Of a DNA stretch of 64,000 nt, positions 33,801-42,600 are shown piece after piece. The DNA comes from an uncultured Clostridia bacterium. GTDB lineage: Bacteria; Bacillota; Clostridia; Peptostreptococcales; Anaerovoracaceae. The notes below the pieces were generated by a model. The model was given only the letters and a program-made list of their open reading frames with translations. It did not search any database and had not been told where the DNA came from. Within the stretch, counting starts at the first letter, position 1. The number at the start of each line of letters is the position of its first letter. The DNA lies in the NCBI GenBank assembly GCA_934255545.1, contig CAKQOE010000008.1, forward strand, positions 6,018-70,017, read 5' to 3'. A program made the translations under genes and the position numbers.

Positions 33801-35768
33801 ATTTACTTTAGCTTCAGATTCAACTTCTTTCCAATAGTCAAATTCCCATCTGTAGCTCTTCTTTTTCCAAAGCTTATGCCACCAGTTCTTGTAATAAGAA
33901 ACTCTCTTGTATACAGCTTCATTATGCTTACCTTGCTGCGTGTATGTTGCATTTTCTTGACTGGTAGAGCTGAGCGTCTGCGTCATGACAGCAAGCGCCG
34001 CTGCGCCCGTCTGGCCCGTCATGTCGCCTGACTCGGCGCTGTATTCAACATAATCATGAAGCGCGCCATTGCCCTGCATAGCCTTTGATATATCCCATGA
34101 TTCTGCGATATCAAGGCCTTCGTCACTGCATTTTATGATAAGGCTGTCAAAATACAGCAGATCTCCGCCATCCTCACCTATAGGGCGCGTGATCATAGCC
34201 GTATCTGCCGCGCACAGCGGAAGTGAATAAAAATGATCCGGATCCGCTCCCGGCCTGTGGCTGGAATCCATAGCGCTGTAGATATATGCGCCGTCGCTCT
34301 TGCCAAACAGATCGAAATTCTTCACAAGACTCGATGAAACCTCAAACTGCGTGCCGTTCCAGTTATATGCAGCCACATAACGGCTCGACGTATTGCCTGC
34401 CTTCAGGTCGGAATCGGCCTGACCGCAGAGTATAAGGCTTTTATCTCCGCTGCCTGTCATATCACCGAAAACGAACGACGCTCTGACTATATCGCTCGTT
34501 CCGTATTTGAGTCCAAACTCCTGATCCTTTTTCAGGATCTCGGTACCCTTTCCGCCGAACATCACAACGGCTCTCGAGCCTGCATTCTGCTCAGGACCGT
34601 AGTAGTATCCCCACGTGCACGCGAGATCGTCTATACCATCCTGGTTAACGTCAGCGCTTACAAGCGATATCATATTTGATACAACGCTGCCTTCTTTAAG
34701 GTGATACGTCCACGCTACCTTCCATTTAGCCGGATCTTTATACGCGTTTGACATATTATCCGTCTGCAAAGTCTGCAGCGCGTAAACGACTATGCGTGAA
34801 TTTCCGACCTCAGGCACGTAAACAGCCACTTCGTCAAGACCGTCGCCGTTCCAGTCGCCTGTTGCCACCTGCAGATAGTTCTTCAGCTGATACGGATTTT
34901 CCGCGAAATTCTCAGCCTTCTGATCGCTGCCTTCAGCGTCATGTATCATAAGCGATTCATTTCCTATCGCCTTGCCTGCCGCGAGGACTTCCTTTGGATC
35001 GCCGTAATTTCCCGTCGTCGCGTCGCCAAACTTCAGATAAATACCGCCGGTATGACTGTGATCGCGCGTATATGCCATTACGGTCTGCGCCGCATACCCT
35101 TTGGTATTTTTATCGAAATTTCCGGCAGCTACGTCAGACATCCCAAATCTGTCGGCGCCTGTTGAGCCGCCAAATCCACTACTCATTGCATTGGTTTTAT
35201 TGTTAAGTCCGCTCAGGTAGCCCTTTGAATCTCCCGACGTACTTCCTTCGGCATATGTACCGGAAGCTATAACAGTATACTTACCGTTATATATCCATCT
35301 GCCCTTTGAAACAGTTGACTCTGCCGGAGCTGACATTATACCCTCAGTCGTCTTTACTCCCCACTTTTTGTTACCGTAAAGCGTCGATACGAGCTCGTTT
35401 GCTTCACTTCCCGGTGCAGAGCCATCAGTTCGCTCAATGTCTTTTTTAAGCTTTCCGACCTGTAGCTCAGTCTGTGCGCCTGTATCGACCTGCTGCTCAT
35501 ACGGTATAATATTTTTCATACCGACAGTGTACAGCTCCTTAACAGGAGTCACCTCTATCGTGCTCCTTCCGTAAGGATTGCTCACCGTATCGCTCGCGTC
35601 AAACCCGTCAGGCGCCACACTCGTGTCTATCCCGAGCGCCGCCAGAGCGTCAGACCCGTTGACAGCAGTACCGCCCGCGGCAAACACCGGCGCGCTTAAG
35701 GCCGGCATCATCCCCGCCAGAACAGCCGCAGCCGTCAACCAGGCGATAAACTTCCTCTTCAGCTTCAT
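27834..35768 (-). CDS. Giant SLH-anchored surface protein, paralogue 1
   Basis: The ATG at 35768 aligns with the paralogue's start and has GGAAG nine bases upstream, giving 2644 residues. A signal peptide ends near residue 31 (PVFAAGG). FG-GAP/VCBS-like calcium-type repeats (DWNGDGLDEVAVY, DVNQDGIDDLACT) lie near 200-460. A fibronectin type III-like module is near 1070, an Ig-like module (YQWQ...GRYRCRV) near 1190, and many InlB-type beta repeats lie at about 1620-2290. A Gly/Pro linker is near 2350. Three SLH motifs (about 2480-2644, with TREM, TREQ and TREQ signatures) would bind cell-wall polysaccharide. It is probably an adhesin or S-layer-associated protein. Confidence 0.92.
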   Translation of the reverse strand: MKLKRKFIAWLTAAAVLAGMMPALSAPVFAAGGTAVNGSDALAALGIDTSVAPDGFDASDTVSNPYGRSTIEVTPVKELYTVGMKNIIPYEQQVDTGAQTELQVGKLKKDIERTDGSAPGSEANELVSTLYGNKKWGVKTTEGIMSAPAESTVSKGRWIYNGKYTVIASGTYAEGSTSGDSKGYLSGLNNKTNAMSSGFGGSTGADRFGMSDVAAGNFDKNTKGYAAQTVMAYTRDHSHTGGIYLKFGDATTGNYGDPKEVLAAGKAIGNESLMIHDAEGSDQKAENFAENPYQLKNYLQVATGDWNGDGLDEVAVYVPEVGNSRIVVYALQTLQTDNMSNAYKDPAKWKVAWTYHLKEGSVVSNMISLVSADVNQDGIDDLACTWGYYYGPEQNAGSRAVVMFGGKGTEILKKDQEFGLKYGTSDIVRASFVFGDMTGSGDKSLILCGQADSDLKAGNTSSRYVAAYNWNGTQFEVSSSLVKNFDLFGKSDGAYIYSAMDSSHRPGADPDHFYSLPLCAADTAMITRPIGEDGGDLLYFDSLIIKCSDEGLDIAESWDISKAMQGNGALHDYVEYSAESGDMTGQTGAAALAVMTQTLSSTSQENATYTQQGKHNEAVYKRVSYYKNWWHKLWKKKSYRWEFDYWKEVESEAKVNVEYTGFDASETFMTVIDRSQIGSDRSYYSNRRPVDSSMALCMANTDNDSSIMNYTGRHYYTYTDPKILAVLASPPYFKDLLDRDDLSGNYPESTTTYSSSTGSGTGSVGSTTIKAGVYVSYEYEIKIFGVPIGKTEAEMQVTGGFTWETEKTSTLEQTVTYSATSGEDKVAFYSIPMEVYEYISYVPNGKGGYDEVTTTVNIPHEASVRLLSLDAYEAIASDYSVLPKVSENVLTHTLGDPTSYPSSLKPYEKNKSLIASYVGDSAKVGFTSAGGGSTISQEIAMSTEKSNAYIGVGAIEGKVGAGAGGLTVGVVAGFEGSGGKVEISTSGSSFSGELQDMPAEAEAYGYAMNWRIFCYKYDQNGVSFPVVNYIVSDAAQPASLPEDFSQDIAATTDKSVTLTWSYDKMVSGFQLYRYYEFPDGSGSYRLQYVPFREGKKNSDGTYSFSYTDKGLNPYTEYSYQIQTESAYKPNVSIYSEPLECRTKTSVGYPEITVDGLDEDGLLPVYPDKDNATAKVTVADEEKYNGNVSYQWQRLVNNVWTDISGAKSASYTIANASASDEGRYRCRVNVIYYDKTAAQQYHISAYSQDFAAAYSKRTPAADLKVTIVKPSDTSGEVNTLHAEIKLHSKNKGSTIAPSGNVVFRISGADFEKSISVTLLKSSGTEVFDGESKDFSTAILNIPDTKLKLSKLVDGAYTVSAYYSGDTVFKDLETEYNDLVLIGANMTGYQLKLSNTAGGSSMTTFSYSEDIYAELLSKTGNDPLTPVESANVKYILLTESQIKEEAAELAKPESQQDKAKIFDALKATPAGADGLLVFNKAPYAGEYTLRAFDGEKNAAESKVSIKRKSVSIYIEDSDNISANDVGNNLPIVKCNEVSADELAEFKLGFSAVNSAGNTAELKSNMEPGNYIVTPGVTGNTPDSFYNNYEPVYRSARYTVIGLTYRISVSAADYTDAAGARPVGKVEIIGNEQAYGDYPSGTHVQFRAIPNAGYQIDHWIYKVGERVETKSGDSVDPQRLSVETEAAPTDVTAYFKPKTITLKAYTDKGGSVKCTNNENFTSGAYVSNGAEFTFVAEPAEGYHFRDWSVSEVGQSTVTHKGTQNDDGTNELDITVRNENISVRANFERDSYKLTLTGDIKAHYTRQNNAGADVEINIENGAEIVGDTVITVTPKTGYQAAENAVFVVNGEETAESSVYSFELKRDTEVSLDTVRNAYTVSASAENGSVAIKTGTDTVEGDTVENVPGGTAVSFTAHADRGFRLKGWKINGTDSEETGDVLTIPALGEKTKAEAVFEAIGSFTATAAVTPAERGRMLYTLKNIYGDIVGEEKTVMPDEGLTVYEGESILFRAEPDAGYMIEQWELDGKYDVSSSKNYPGGEVTVIGDIDVTAYVKSASNYGVSWFTPHSDEMTSANGTLSAVADGDALDGNTALVPGGSSIEFKAEPDGGHMLDYWTVTDGDGTAAENTEKHTDADDQICVDPVLKIDGLSGHKTVRAYFTAESKSSVALTTGKAGNAGITYATPLKHSDNGEIADLKSVSVRSGGKTVFWLEPAADHFAKSGNIESDIKNRINSDAVVTAKYAAGKYTVTVVNLKEDLEFAMSDLFEHHETYEITVPTGVTSDKVKAREGDIVTLTVTPENGKKLSSLSLSGGAVLNENVSASTLVYTFKMPAGPVTVSVTFRSESSGGGGGGSGGGSGGSTPADPKPADPKPADPQPGNTPGGTDTSKDRLEIAQATDINGKKLEIQNNNDGSVTVNTGSPESQPIILDVKNAGAGAAAYVIKPDGTEELIRDSVLIDGKLYMHATDGMKIKAADAGVGFGDVDSDSWSADAVAFVSGHGLFNGTGKGTFSPKAEMTREMLMTVIARLNGADTEGDALAKGMAWAVKNGISDGSGPKASITREQIVTMLYRNAGKPAPAGGTGALNAFSDKDDISGYAADAMAWAVEKGIIKGMGGSEAGKIASKANATREQVAQMMLNYAVSVYR

Positions 35769-35957
35769 CCGCATTCACTTCCTTTCTTCTGAATTTTCCC
35801 GCATTGAACCTCTCGCAAAAAATCCTTTAACAACAACCTGTTCTCTTTTTATAAATTTCCCTTCTAAACTCCTCCTTCTGTCTGTGATCTGTTATCAGAA
35901 AAAACATTTTTATACATTTAAAATAGCACAAAAAAATCCACCTTTGACGCCTCTCGC

Positions 35958-35986
35958 GTGAAAGGCAGATTTTCACGCTGAAAGGC
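35958..35986 (-). promoter_or_regulatory. Paired direct repeats, candidate LytTR operator of giant gene 1
   Basis: On the minus strand GCCTTTCAG, 11 nt, GCCTTTCAC: 9-bp direct repeats at 20-bp periodicity, upstream of the giant gene. They resemble the 9-12-9 arrangement of LytTR-family sites but are one base short of it. Confidence 0.45.
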
Positions 35987-36136
35987 ATCCGGGTGGATAC
36001 AGAATATTTGTTTCAGACAACTTTTATATTCAATAAAATTTTATTAACCGTTTCTTAATTGTCACGCATATCTATAGACCTGTACATAAAAGTCATGCTA
36101 ATATATGTTGCTCCGGTCTTTCAGTGCATTTTCTTT

Positions 36137-36153
36137 CGTCCGCCGGGCGGACG
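36137..36153. repeat. 17-nt GC palindrome, CGG centre
   Basis: CGTCCGC-CGG-GCGGACG: perfect 7-bp arms in the 5' region of the DUF4300-like gene, directly followed by a short ACGCC-GG-GGCGT palindrome. These arms clearly differ in sequence from the CG-only copies. Confidence 0.6.
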
Positions 36154-36188
36154 CCGGGGCGTAAATTTATTTTTTAAGGGGATCAATT

Positions 36189-37121
36189 ATGAAGGATTTC
36201 AAGAAAACGATACTTTTTTCGATAAGCTCGCTTATCGTAATTTCAACGCTTGTGATGTTTATGCATTATAACGGCAATGCCCCTGCAGGCGATAATGCGC
36301 AGCCCGCTTTGGAGACTGTTGAATATTCAAATCTGACTGATAAGGATTCACAGGATCTTCTGTCAAAACTGCTCACTGATTCAGGGATAGGTGAAAAAAG
36401 GCAGCAGGCATTATTCGACCGCGTAAATAAATTCAACTCAAGCGTTAAAAGCGAATGGCTGACAAGCGACTTTGAATCTGCCGCGCCGACTTATACAAAA
36501 TACGATCCTTATGATATGCAGGATATGTGGGCTTCCAAAAATGGAAGTTTTCCGGGATATAACTGCCGTATCACTGCTTTCAGCCTCTTCAGCGATCTTA
36601 TCAGCGCCGGTGACGGCGACTATTCTGCCGATGCAGAGGATTCGTTATTTATGGACATCGAGACATTATCCGATGACCCTGATGCTTTATGCGGCGACAG
36701 CATTAATAAATTCTGCGCTGTATTTGCCCCTGTCCGGGCGGCGGACAGTACTGATGTTGATTTACAGGTAAATAAATTCAGGGAAGGATGGGCTGCGCGC
36801 GGCGTCAGATTTTCAGAGAGCAAGGCGCGTATGATATCTGTAGTTTTTCATGACAAATTTTCCGATACTGACAATAGACTTTTTATCGGGCATGTCGGTA
36901 TTTTGCTGCCGGCCGATGATAATAAATTATATTTCATTGAGAAGGTCGCTTTCCAGGAACCGTATCGTCTGTTGAAATTCAATGATCGTACTGAGCTGAG
37001 CGATTATCTTATGGAAAAGTACGACACGTCATGGGGACAGGATACGGCGAAACCATTTATTATGGAAAATGACAAGCTTATGGCCGGATACCGCCCTGAT
37101 CCACTTGTTAAAAATCAATAA
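36189..37121 (+). CDS. DUF4300-like secreted or membrane-anchored protein
   Basis: This 310-residue protein has one N-terminal hydrophobic helix (about 9-26, FSISSLIVISTLVMFMHY), so it is exported or anchored. The body begins VEYSNLTDKDSQDLLSKLLTDSGIGEKRQQALFDRVNKFN, typical of the DUF4300 family of Firmicutes, and contains YNCRITAFSLF and IGHVGILLP. The function of the family is unknown. There is no lipobox Cys. AAGGGG lies eight bases before the ATG. It is transcribed away from giant gene 1 and ends in a strong hairpin shared with a convergent small ORF. Confidence 0.75.
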   Translation: MKDFKKTILFSISSLIVISTLVMFMHYNGNAPAGDNAQPALETVEYSNLTDKDSQDLLSKLLTDSGIGEKRQQALFDRVNKFNSSVKSEWLTSDFESAAPTYTKYDPYDMQDMWASKNGSFPGYNCRITAFSLFSDLISAGDGDYSADAEDSLFMDIETLSDDPDALCGDSINKFCAVFAPVRAADSTDVDLQVNKFREGWAARGVRFSESKARMISVVFHDKFSDTDNRLFIGHVGILLPADDNKLYFIEKVAFQEPYRLLKFNDRTELSDYLMEKYDTSWGQDTAKPFIMENDKLMAGYRPDPLVKNQ

Positions 37122-37180
37122 CTGAGTTTATAAGATCAGTCATCAGCTATATCATTACCGGTATAATTTTGATATAATAG

Positions 37181-37259
37181 AAAAGCCTCTGCATATGATA
37201 CGGTATCGAGGTCACCTGAAAAGGCAGAAGTTCCGTCTGATTCATATGCAGAGGCTTTT
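37181..37259. terminator. Shared bidirectional terminator with an 18-bp stem
   Basis: AAAAGCCTCTGCATATGA pairs perfectly with its complement 61 nt later, leaving a loop of about 43 nt, with A- and T-tracts on the two sides. It lies between the ends of the DUF4300-like gene and the convergent small ORF. Confidence 0.7.
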
Positions 37260-37277
37260 GATCTTTATCGGTCTTGC

Positions 37278-37358
37278 CTATCTTTTCCCGCCGCCTTTAA
37301 AAGCAGATTTCAATATTACGTACGGTATCATTAAAATTGCAGCTAATATTTTTATCAT
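37278..37358 (-). CDS. 26-residue hydrophobic peptide gene
   Basis: The ORF encodes MIKILAAILMIPYVILKSAFKGGGKR: one hydrophobic helix followed by a basic, glycine-rich tail. GAGGAG lies eight bases before the ATG. A promoter with TTGAAA, exactly 17 nt and TATATT lies upstream (37468-37496), and a strong terminator follows, so this is a complete small transcription unit of its own. I do not recognise the family. Single-helix peptides with basic tails include type I toxins, small regulatory membrane proteins and secreted signals. No antisense promoter was found. Confidence 0.6.
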   Translation of the reverse strand: MIKILAAILMIPYVILKSAFKGGGKR

Positions 37359-37467
37359 TTCAGCTTCTCCTCACATCTGTATATTTTTATAAGCTATAAC
37401 TCAGCGCCGCACCGGATCAGGCGAGCCTGCCGGTGATCTCATATGCTTTAAGTCTCTCCCATATATA

Positions 37468-37496
37468 AATATAATTAAAAAATTTTTTAATTTCAA
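37468..37496 (-). promoter_or_regulatory. Promoter of the 26-residue peptide gene
   Basis: On the minus strand TTGAAA, a 17-nt spacer and TATATT. The roughly 100-nt leader that follows contains a CACCGG...CCGGTG hairpin. Confidence 0.6.
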
Positions 37497-37528
37497 TATC
37501 AGTTTTACCATGTTTCTGAATTATTTTC

Positions 37529-37557
37529 TTTACATTCTCCGAAATAAGTATTATACT
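37529..37557 (+). promoter_or_regulatory. marR-MFS operon promoter
   Basis: TTTACA, a 17-nt spacer and TATACT on the plus strand, immediately upstream of the palindromic operator. Confidence 0.7.
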
Positions 37558-37563
37558 TACTCA

Positions 37564-37588
37564 AGATAATTACTTAAAGTAATTATCT
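37564..37588. promoter_or_regulatory. MarR operator palindrome
   Basis: AGATAATTACTT-A-AAGTAATTATCT: a perfect 25-bp palindrome covering the expected transcription start, 46 bp before the marR start codon. Its size and position suit autorepression by a MarR dimer. Confidence 0.75.
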
Positions 37589-37634
37589 AAGTGATCATCG
37601 CTTCTTCTAAATTAAAAAATAAAAGGAACACAAA

Positions 37635-38120
37635 ATGGATACAGACCTTACAAAACAATTCATCGATTCATTTCATATAGCGAAGCATCTGACTGATATG
37701 CTTCCTGAGCTGCCGGATGGTCTTACGCCGCGGCATATACGGATACTTGACAATATTTATACGTTGTCGCAGCATGGCAGCGCCGTGCGCATAAGTGATA
37801 TCAGCGATGCCATGAGGAGCACGAGGCCGAGCATTACCAAGCTTATAAATGAGCTGAATAAAAAAGGCTATGTAGAAAAAACTCCGGACACTGCCGATAA
37901 ACGCGTTATACTTGTCAGCCTCACTCCGTTGGGGCGTGATGTGTATGAGGTATACGGCCTGCGGTATCATGAATGGCTGTCGCAGCTTCTTGAGCCTATA
38001 GCAGATGAGGATATTGAGGCTGCCATACGTGCTATCCGCTACGCAAACAAGCTTATGAGCGCGGTTTCTCCCGATATCTCAAAGCTGCATAATGCAGGAA
38101 CTCCGCAATCAGATAAATAA
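37635..38120 (+). CDS. MarR-family transcriptional regulator
   Basis: This 161-residue protein has the MarR winged helix-turn-helix in the middle (about 30-110): LTPRHIRILDNIYTLSQHG, ISDISDAMRSTRPSITKLINELNKKGYVEKT and the wing DTADKRVILVSLTPLGRDV. The outer helices form the dimer. AAAAGGA precedes the ATG. It is followed after 20 nt by an efflux-type MFS gene and preceded by a perfect palindrome at the promoter. This is the standard layout for a ligand-released repressor of drug efflux. Confidence 0.92.
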   Translation: MDTDLTKQFIDSFHIAKHLTDMLPELPDGLTPRHIRILDNIYTLSQHGSAVRISDISDAMRSTRPSITKLINELNKKGYVEKTPDTADKRVILVSLTPLGRDVYEVYGLRYHEWLSQLLEPIADEDIEAAIRAIRYANKLMSAVSPDISKLHNAGTPQSDK

Positions 38121-38140
38121 AACAGAAAGGAATTGATAAA

Positions 38141-39559
38141 ATGAATACAAACACGCAATTTGAAAGAAGGATAGACGCCAGACTTATAATGTCGATCGTT
38201 GCGACCGGGCTCATGTCGTTCTCCGGCGTTGTTGTCGAAACAGCCATGAACGTTACATTCCCGTCGCTCATGAAGGAATTCAGCGTAGGAACGTCTACCG
38301 TGCAGTGGATAACTACGGGATATCTGCTGATACTTTCCATGATCATCCCTGCATCTTCATGGCTCAAAAGGCGCTTTACTACTAAACGCCTTTTTGTAAC
38401 AGCTATAACGCTTTTTATCATCGGCACTGTGATGTGCGCATCAGCTCCTGTTTTTGCGCTGCTGCTCCTCGGGCGCCTTATACAGGGCGTCGGCACAGGT
38501 ATAGCGCTTCCGCTCATGTTCAATATCGTCCTTGAGCAGGTCCCTTATGAAAGAATGGGACTGATGATGGGAACGGCTTCACTCATAACAGCCATAGCTC
38601 CTGCAGTAGGTCCGTCGCTCGGAGGCATGATCGTAAATACGCTCGGCTGGAGGATGATATTTGTTGCTCTGCTGCCTCTGCTCGTCATAGCGTTTTTCAT
38701 GGGCGCTGCGGGCATCAGACAAGTCAGCGCGACTGAAAAGATCAGCTTTAATGTAAAGGACTTCTTTTTCCTCGCGGCCGGTTTCGCATGCTTTATATTT
38801 GGTATAAATAACGCTTCAGTATCAGGCTGGCTGAGCGTTCCGGTCATAGCCATGCTTATAGCGGCTGTATTTGCTCTGGCTGTATTTTGCAGAAGGTCGT
38901 GCGAGTCAGACTCGCCGCTCATACGCATGCAGGTATTTCACTGCGCGCCTTTTACACTCAGCGTTGCTGTCATAGTATCAGTCCAGTTCATATGTCTCGG
39001 CGCGGGTTTCCTCATTCCGAACTATGCTCAGCTCGTAATGGGTGAAAATGCGTTTACAGCAGGCTGCCTGCTGCTTCCGGGCTGCATCATCGGCGCATGC
39101 CTTACTCCGGCAGCAGGAAAGATACTCGACCGTTTCGGTGCGAGACTTCCTGTTACATTCGGAAATATATGCGTCATAATTTCTGCTTGCCTGTTCAGCC
39201 TTTTCCTGCATAGCGCAGGCATCGCCGCTATCATCGTATTCTACATAATATTCACATTCGGCCAGAGCTTTTCTATGGGAACTAACATGACGCACGGTCT
39301 CAGCTATCTGCCTGAGGAGCTCAACAGCGACGGCAATGCAGTAATAAACACCATGCAGCAGCTCTCCGGAGCTGTCGGGACTTGCGTAGTTTCAACGATA
39401 GTAGCGTCGGCGCAGGCTTCGCAGAGCGCCGCAGATGCCATGACTGCAGGCACGCTTTCAGGGACGCAGAGCGCTTTCGTAGTCCTTTTCGGCGTTTCGA
39501 TATTTATGCTCTGCTGCGTTACAGGTGTTTTCAAGACAGCAAAAAATTACAGATCATAA
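38141..39559 (+). CDS. MFS drug-efflux transporter, DHA2 (EmrB/QacA) type
   Basis: This 472-residue protein has about 14 hydrophobic helices. DHA2 features are visible: an opening VETAMNVTFPSLMKEFSVGTSTVQWITTGYLL, motif A-like LIQGVGTGIALPLMFN, and motif C-like GTASLITAIAPAVGPSLGGMIV typical of antiporters. It probably exports lipophilic or cationic toxic compounds using the proton gradient. The substrate cannot be told from sequence. It is co-transcribed with marR and ends before a bidirectional terminator shared with giant gene 2. Confidence 0.9.
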   Translation: MNTNTQFERRIDARLIMSIVATGLMSFSGVVVETAMNVTFPSLMKEFSVGTSTVQWITTGYLLILSMIIPASSWLKRRFTTKRLFVTAITLFIIGTVMCASAPVFALLLLGRLIQGVGTGIALPLMFNIVLEQVPYERMGLMMGTASLITAIAPAVGPSLGGMIVNTLGWRMIFVALLPLLVIAFFMGAAGIRQVSATEKISFNVKDFFFLAAGFACFIFGINNASVSGWLSVPVIAMLIAAVFALAVFCRRSCESDSPLIRMQVFHCAPFTLSVAVIVSVQFICLGAGFLIPNYAQLVMGENAFTAGCLLLPGCIIGACLTPAAGKILDRFGARLPVTFGNICVIISACLFSLFLHSAGIAAIIVFYIIFTFGQSFSMGTNMTHGLSYLPEELNSDGNAVINTMQQLSGAVGTCVVSTIVASAQASQSAADAMTAGTLSGTQSAFVVLFGVSIFMLCCVTGVFKTAKNYRS

Positions 39560-39572
39560 AATTTACTATGTA

Positions 39573-39627
39573 AAAAAAACGGAGCTGCGGACGCGCCATT
39601 AATGGTTTATCCGCAGCTCTCATTTTA
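39573..39627. terminator. Bidirectional terminator between the MFS gene and giant gene 2
   Basis: GAGCTGCGGA (39582-39591) pairs with TCCGCAGCTC (39610-39619). An A-tract lies on the left and TTTTATT on the right, so both convergent genes can end here. Confidence 0.75.
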
Positions 39628-39672
39628 TTATTCAGTTATTCAGTTCCCGATAATGATCTTACTGTATATATT

Positions 39673-42600
39673 TTATCTGTACAGAGATGAAATATAATTT
39701 TTCATCATCTGTGCTACCTGCTCGCGTGTAGCGTTCGCGCCAGGCGCGATCTTTCCTGTACTGCCCATTCCGTTTATTATTCCGTTTTCGACAGCCCACG
39801 TCATCGCATCCTTTGCGTATGCAGAGATATTATCAGAGTCCTTAAACTTTTCAACTGCATTGCTGTCAACCTTTACTTCAGGCCGGCCTGCGTTTCTGTA
39901 AAGCATAGTAACGATCTGTTCTCTCGTCACGTTTGACTGAGGCGCAGATCCGTCAGATATGCCGCTCTTCTTTGCCCATTCCATGCCCTTTTTAAGAGCG
40001 TCGCCTGATATATCAGCGTTGTTGAGTCTTGCAATTACAGTCATAAGCATCTCGCGTGTCATCTCTGTTTCACGGCCGAATCTGTCTGCTGATACGCCGT
40101 TGAAAAGTCCTCTGCCTGAAGCAAACTCTATAGCAGCTTTTGACCATGCAGTTTCCGTTACATCTGTAAACGATATGCTTGAATCTGCTATCTTTATAAC
40201 TGCGCCGTCTTCTACGCTGAGATAAAGCTTGCCGTCTATCACGACAGAATCGCGTACGAGTTCTTCCGTTCCGTCAGCCTTTACTATATATGCCGCTGCT
40301 CCGTCTCCTGCGTTCTTAACATCTAACGCTATCTTCTGAGCGCTGTCTGAGCCGGTCTTTACTGTAACGCTTCCGTCTTTATTGGCTGTTGCTTCTGCTT
40401 TGCCGCCGGTCAGGCTGCTTACATTTCCTGTAAACTGAAGCACTGAAGGATCTGTTGTTCCGGTGTCAGGTACAGGATCTGTCGCCGGCTTATCCGGTGC
40501 AGCAGCTCCGCCACCGCCACCACTGATGCTTCCGCCGCCTGAGCTCTTTCTTGTGAAGCCTGCAGTTACGGTTACATCTTCATCCGGCATGGCAAATGTA
40601 TACGTAAGAGTTGATTCCTTAAACTCTTCATTCAGCTCACCCTTGTCTACAGCTATCGATGTAAATCTGTAGCTGCTGTCAGGAGCGACAGTCAGCGTTA
40701 CCGTATCGCCCTCGCGAGCCTGAGCCGGTGAAGCAGTTACCTTTCCTCCGACTGTATCATCGCCCGGAAGAGTTATGCCGTGAAGCGGTCTGTACTTAAA
40801 GAGTGACTCCATATCAAGCGTCAGTTCTCTGTTCATATTTGAAATTTCTACAGTGTACAGTCCTTCTTCCTTTGAACCGTTCACCTTCACAATTGCACTC
40901 GGATCATTTAATGCTTCCTCTACAGAACTCTTAAGGTCGCTGTTTCTAAGGAAGTAATCCGCTGTCGGAGCAAGCGTGAATGTAACCTTGCCGCCGCTGC
41001 GCACCTGCGCAGTAACAGTTCCGTCAGTCTGTTTTCCGGTGTCTGTCGGTTCTATAGGAGTAACATATGTTACTGATGCTTTCACCTTGTCCTGCTCGAA
41101 CGATGTCAGATCTACTGTTTTCGTTTCTTTTTCCTTAAAGTGTACTCTTACAGTCTTATGACCTGAGTATCCGTCCATAGTAAGTACAGGATCTACGTAT
41201 ACAGTTCCGTCAGTATTCTTATACGGATCTGTATTTTCTGCAACATCCATCCTTCCGTCTGTTACAGTCCAGTGGTCTACCATGCATCCGTCATCAGGGT
41301 CTGCTGTAAATACTACTGTGCTTCCGCCTGCTACTTCTGCAGAGCTTCCTGTCAGTTCATCACGGTCTGATGTTACTGACAGACTTCCTTTTACAGTGCC
41401 TTCGCTGTCGCCCATTGCTATCCAGTCAAGGTCGTACATAGATGAAGGCTTGAGCTGCGCTGTGATATTTATATTGCTGTCTGCTACAGTTATTTCTCCG
41501 TCAGGATATGTCTTTGAGCTTGAAGCTATGTATTTTTTGTTATTGCCTTCGCCGTTCGCCCACTGCTCTACCATGTATCCCTTATAAGGTACGGCCTTGA
41601 AGAGGATCTTTTCACCGTTGTATACAGTTATGCCTTCATCAGTTACTTCTGTATCTTTTTCTACTACGTTGCCGTATATATCATACAGAGTATACTTCAT
41701 GCAGCCTCTGTCTGACGGTGTAACTGCTGCCTTAGCTGTGTATGAAGCTGCATCCTGTGTAAACAGCGCTTTAACCTCAATGTTTCCGCCTATGGCATGA
41801 ACTGTAAGTACGTCTCCTGTTTCTTCGCTGCCAGAGCCGTTTATTTCCCATCCCGACAGGCGGTATCCGCGCTTGGCGCGGGCAGTGAATGAAACTGTTG
41901 TTCCGCCGGGGATGTTTTCGGCTTTATTACCATCTACAGCAGTATCTCCGACCTTTATTGCTACTGTACCGTTTTCAGCGGATGCTGACGCTTCGTACAT
42001 ATTCTGGACGGTTTCGAGAGATACAGTCGTATTTTCAGTAAGCGGGAAGCTGTATGAGCATCCTGCTTCGCCGGAAAATTCAACTTTTTCACCGTTGACG
42101 ATGAACTTAGCTTCATCTGCAGGTCTGTAGCCTGTCTTTGGCTCTACAGTTATAACAGTATCGCCGACTATGCTTGCTCCGTTCTTTACGTCGATCTTCT
42201 GATCCGCGCCTGCTGTATTCCCACGAGTGTATGAAGCGTTTATATTTCCTTCAAGATTCAGAGTATAGCTGTCGCGCTCGAAATTAGCTTTTAACTCTAT
42301 GCTCTCGTTTCCTACAGTAATGTCGACAGAATTTGTTCCATCTCCATTTGCTGTACCCTTTTCGGTATAAGTGTTCTTTCCTGTCTCGCTTACAGACCAG
42401 TCTCTGAAGTGGTATCCCTCAGCAGGCACTGCCTTGAATGTAAATGGTGCGCCGTTGCTTACATATGCTCCTGATGAGAAGCTTTCATCACTTTCGCATA
42501 CTACGCTGCCAACGCTGCTTCCGCCGTCATTATATGCCCTGAGAGATATCTTCTTTGGCTTGAAGTATACTCTTACAGTTGCAGCATTTGCTTCCATAGT

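Larger units (their letters stand above)
35775..36188. other. Divergent promoter region of giant gene 1 and the DUF4300-like gene
   Basis: This 414-bp AT-rich region holds the paired direct repeats at 35958-35986 within a larger hairpin (ATCCACC...GGTGGAT, about 35936-35998) and the GC palindrome at 36137-36153. A-rich -10-like sequences lie between the repeats and the giant gene but no unique promoter stands out. Confidence 0.5.
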
